NCBI GenBank assembly: GCA_002394965.1
Contig: DGVL01000083.1
Coordinates: 1-20,107 of the forward strand
DNA: 20,107 nucleotides
Source of the DNA: Lachnospira sp. UBA4285
GTDB lineage: Bacteria; Bacillota; Clostridia; Lachnospirales; Lachnospiraceae
Direction of reading: 5' to 3'
Of this stretch, positions 19,527 to 20,107 are shown piece after piece. Numbering within the stretch: position 1 is the first letter of the stretch; each line of letters begins with the position of its first letter. The position numbers were made by a program, and so were the translations under genes. The notes beneath the pieces were generated by a model. The model saw only the letters and a program-made list of their open reading frames with translations. It was not told the DNA's origin and searched no databases.

Positions 19527-20107
19527 TTATTTTGCGATCAGAGAACCGAAGTACTTGATCGTGCGAACCATCTGGCTTGTATAGGAGTTCTCGTTGTCAT
19601 ACCAGGAAACTACCTGAACCAGGGTCTTGTCGCCCATCGGAAGAACCTTCGTCTGGGTTGCATCGAAGATCGAGCCTGCCGTGCTGTTGATGATATCAGA
19701 GGAAACGATCTCGTCGGTGTTGTACTCGAAGGACTCTGTCTCTTCCTTCTTCATCTGGGCATTTACTTCCTCAGCGGTTACCTTGCCAGCTACAACAGCG
19801 TCAAGGATGGTCGTGGATCCGGTAGCTACCGGAACACGCTGAGCGGCGCCGTTGAGCTTGCCGGAGAGTTCCGGAAGAACGAGGCCGATTGCCTTGGCTG
19901 CGCCGGAGGAAGCCGGTGTGATGTTCTGCGCAGCTGCTCTGGAACGGCGAAGGTTGCCCTTTCTCTGCGGTCCGTCAAGGATCATCTGGTCACCGGTGTA
20001 AGCATGAACGGTCGTCATGAAACCGGACTCAATCGGGCAGAGGTCATTCAGGCCCTTGGCCATCGGTGCAAGGCAGTTGGTCGTGCAGGATGCAGCGGAG
20101 ATAATCT
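19527..20107 (-). CDS. gap: Glyceraldehyde-3-phosphate dehydrogenase, C-terminal part (cut by window edge)
   Basis: Gap oxidises glyceraldehyde-3-phosphate to 1,3-bisphosphoglycerate with NAD. The 5' end lies outside the window. The visible 192 codons begin at IISAASCTTNCLAP, with the catalytic Cys at the seventh residue (bases 20087-20085). They continue with TTVHAYTGDQ (catalytic His), RRSRAAAQNITPASSGAAKA, LNGAAQRVPVATGS and SWYDNENSYTSQMV. The motif set is complete for the C-terminal catalytic domain, and the stop is TAA at 19527. It is the first visible gene of the gap-pgk-tpiA operon. Confidence 0.97.
   Translation of the reverse strand, partial: IISAASCTTNCLAPMAKGLNDLCPIESGFMTTVHAYTGDQMILDGPQRKGNLRRSRAAAQNITPASSGAAKAIGLVLPELSGKLNGAAQRVPVATGSTTILDAVVAGKVTAEEVNAQMKKEETESFEYNTDEIVSSDIINSTAGSIFDATQTKVLPMGDKTLVQVVSWYDNENSYTSQMVRTIKYFGSLIAK

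Noticed and set aside
18304..19584. 426-codon open frame on the plus strand opposite pgk
   Set aside because: It is the reverse of a highly conserved pgk gene and its spacer; GC-biased codons on the real strand leave long antisense frames. There is no ribosome binding site or homology that I recognise.

Overview
The window reads as chromosomal core DNA of a Gram-positive Firmicute, most likely a gut-type member of the Clostridia (Lachnospiraceae-like). Evidence: strong AGGAGG-type ribosome binding sites, sigma-A style promoters (TTGnnn-17-TATAAT), a 6S RNA, a tmRNA whose CCA end is not encoded, ScpA/ScpB, a long RNase R with a basic tail, and the series gap-pgk-tpiA / secG-rnr-smpB-ssrA. Nearly everything is on the minus strand. 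I see no phage, insertion sequence, CRISPR array or tRNA gene.

Layout from low to high coordinate. The left edge cuts an M18 aminopeptidase (minus). Before it in transcription come scpB and scpA (14-nt overlap), with their own promoter. Upstream of that is a minus-strand 6S RNA with a consensus promoter and a strong terminator. Directly upstream of the 6S RNA is a sigma-70-like gene that keeps regions 1.1, 1.2, 2.1-2.2 and 3 but has a degenerate 2.3-2.4 and no region 4. Next come a plus-strand RpiB-fold protein, a minus-strand GNAT acetyltransferase, a plus-strand cytoplasmic pectinesterase-like CE8 protein, a minus-strand OmpR-type regulator/histidine kinase pair, and a divergent plus-strand DtxR/MntR regulator. 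A BirA-like protein with a damaged active site and no C-terminal domain follows on the minus strand, downstream of a small Tudor-like/coiled-coil protein. Then comes an operon of a neurotransmitter:sodium symporter family transporter and a VanH-like D-2-hydroxyacid dehydrogenase, then a MATE transporter.

The right third is housekeeping: tmRNA, smpB, rnr and secG, which together form the trans-translation, RNA-quality and secretion group, then tpiA, pgk and a gap gene cut by the right edge (central glycolysis, transcribed gap to pgk to tpiA).

The most interesting points are: (1) the sigma-like protein without a -35-binding domain encoded next to the RNA that sequesters sigma-70 holoenzyme; (2) two places (gap/pgk and secG/rnr) where an intrinsic terminator's U-tract abuts the next gene's Shine-Dalgarno, so the downstream gene appears to depend on readthrough; (3) two enzymes (RpiB-fold, BirA-like) with substituted active-site motifs; (4) the transporter/dehydrogenase operon with inverted repeats at its promoter and ribosome binding site; (5) a run of TTG/GTG starts. 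Nothing here proves a new system; the sigma-like/6S pair is the best candidate.
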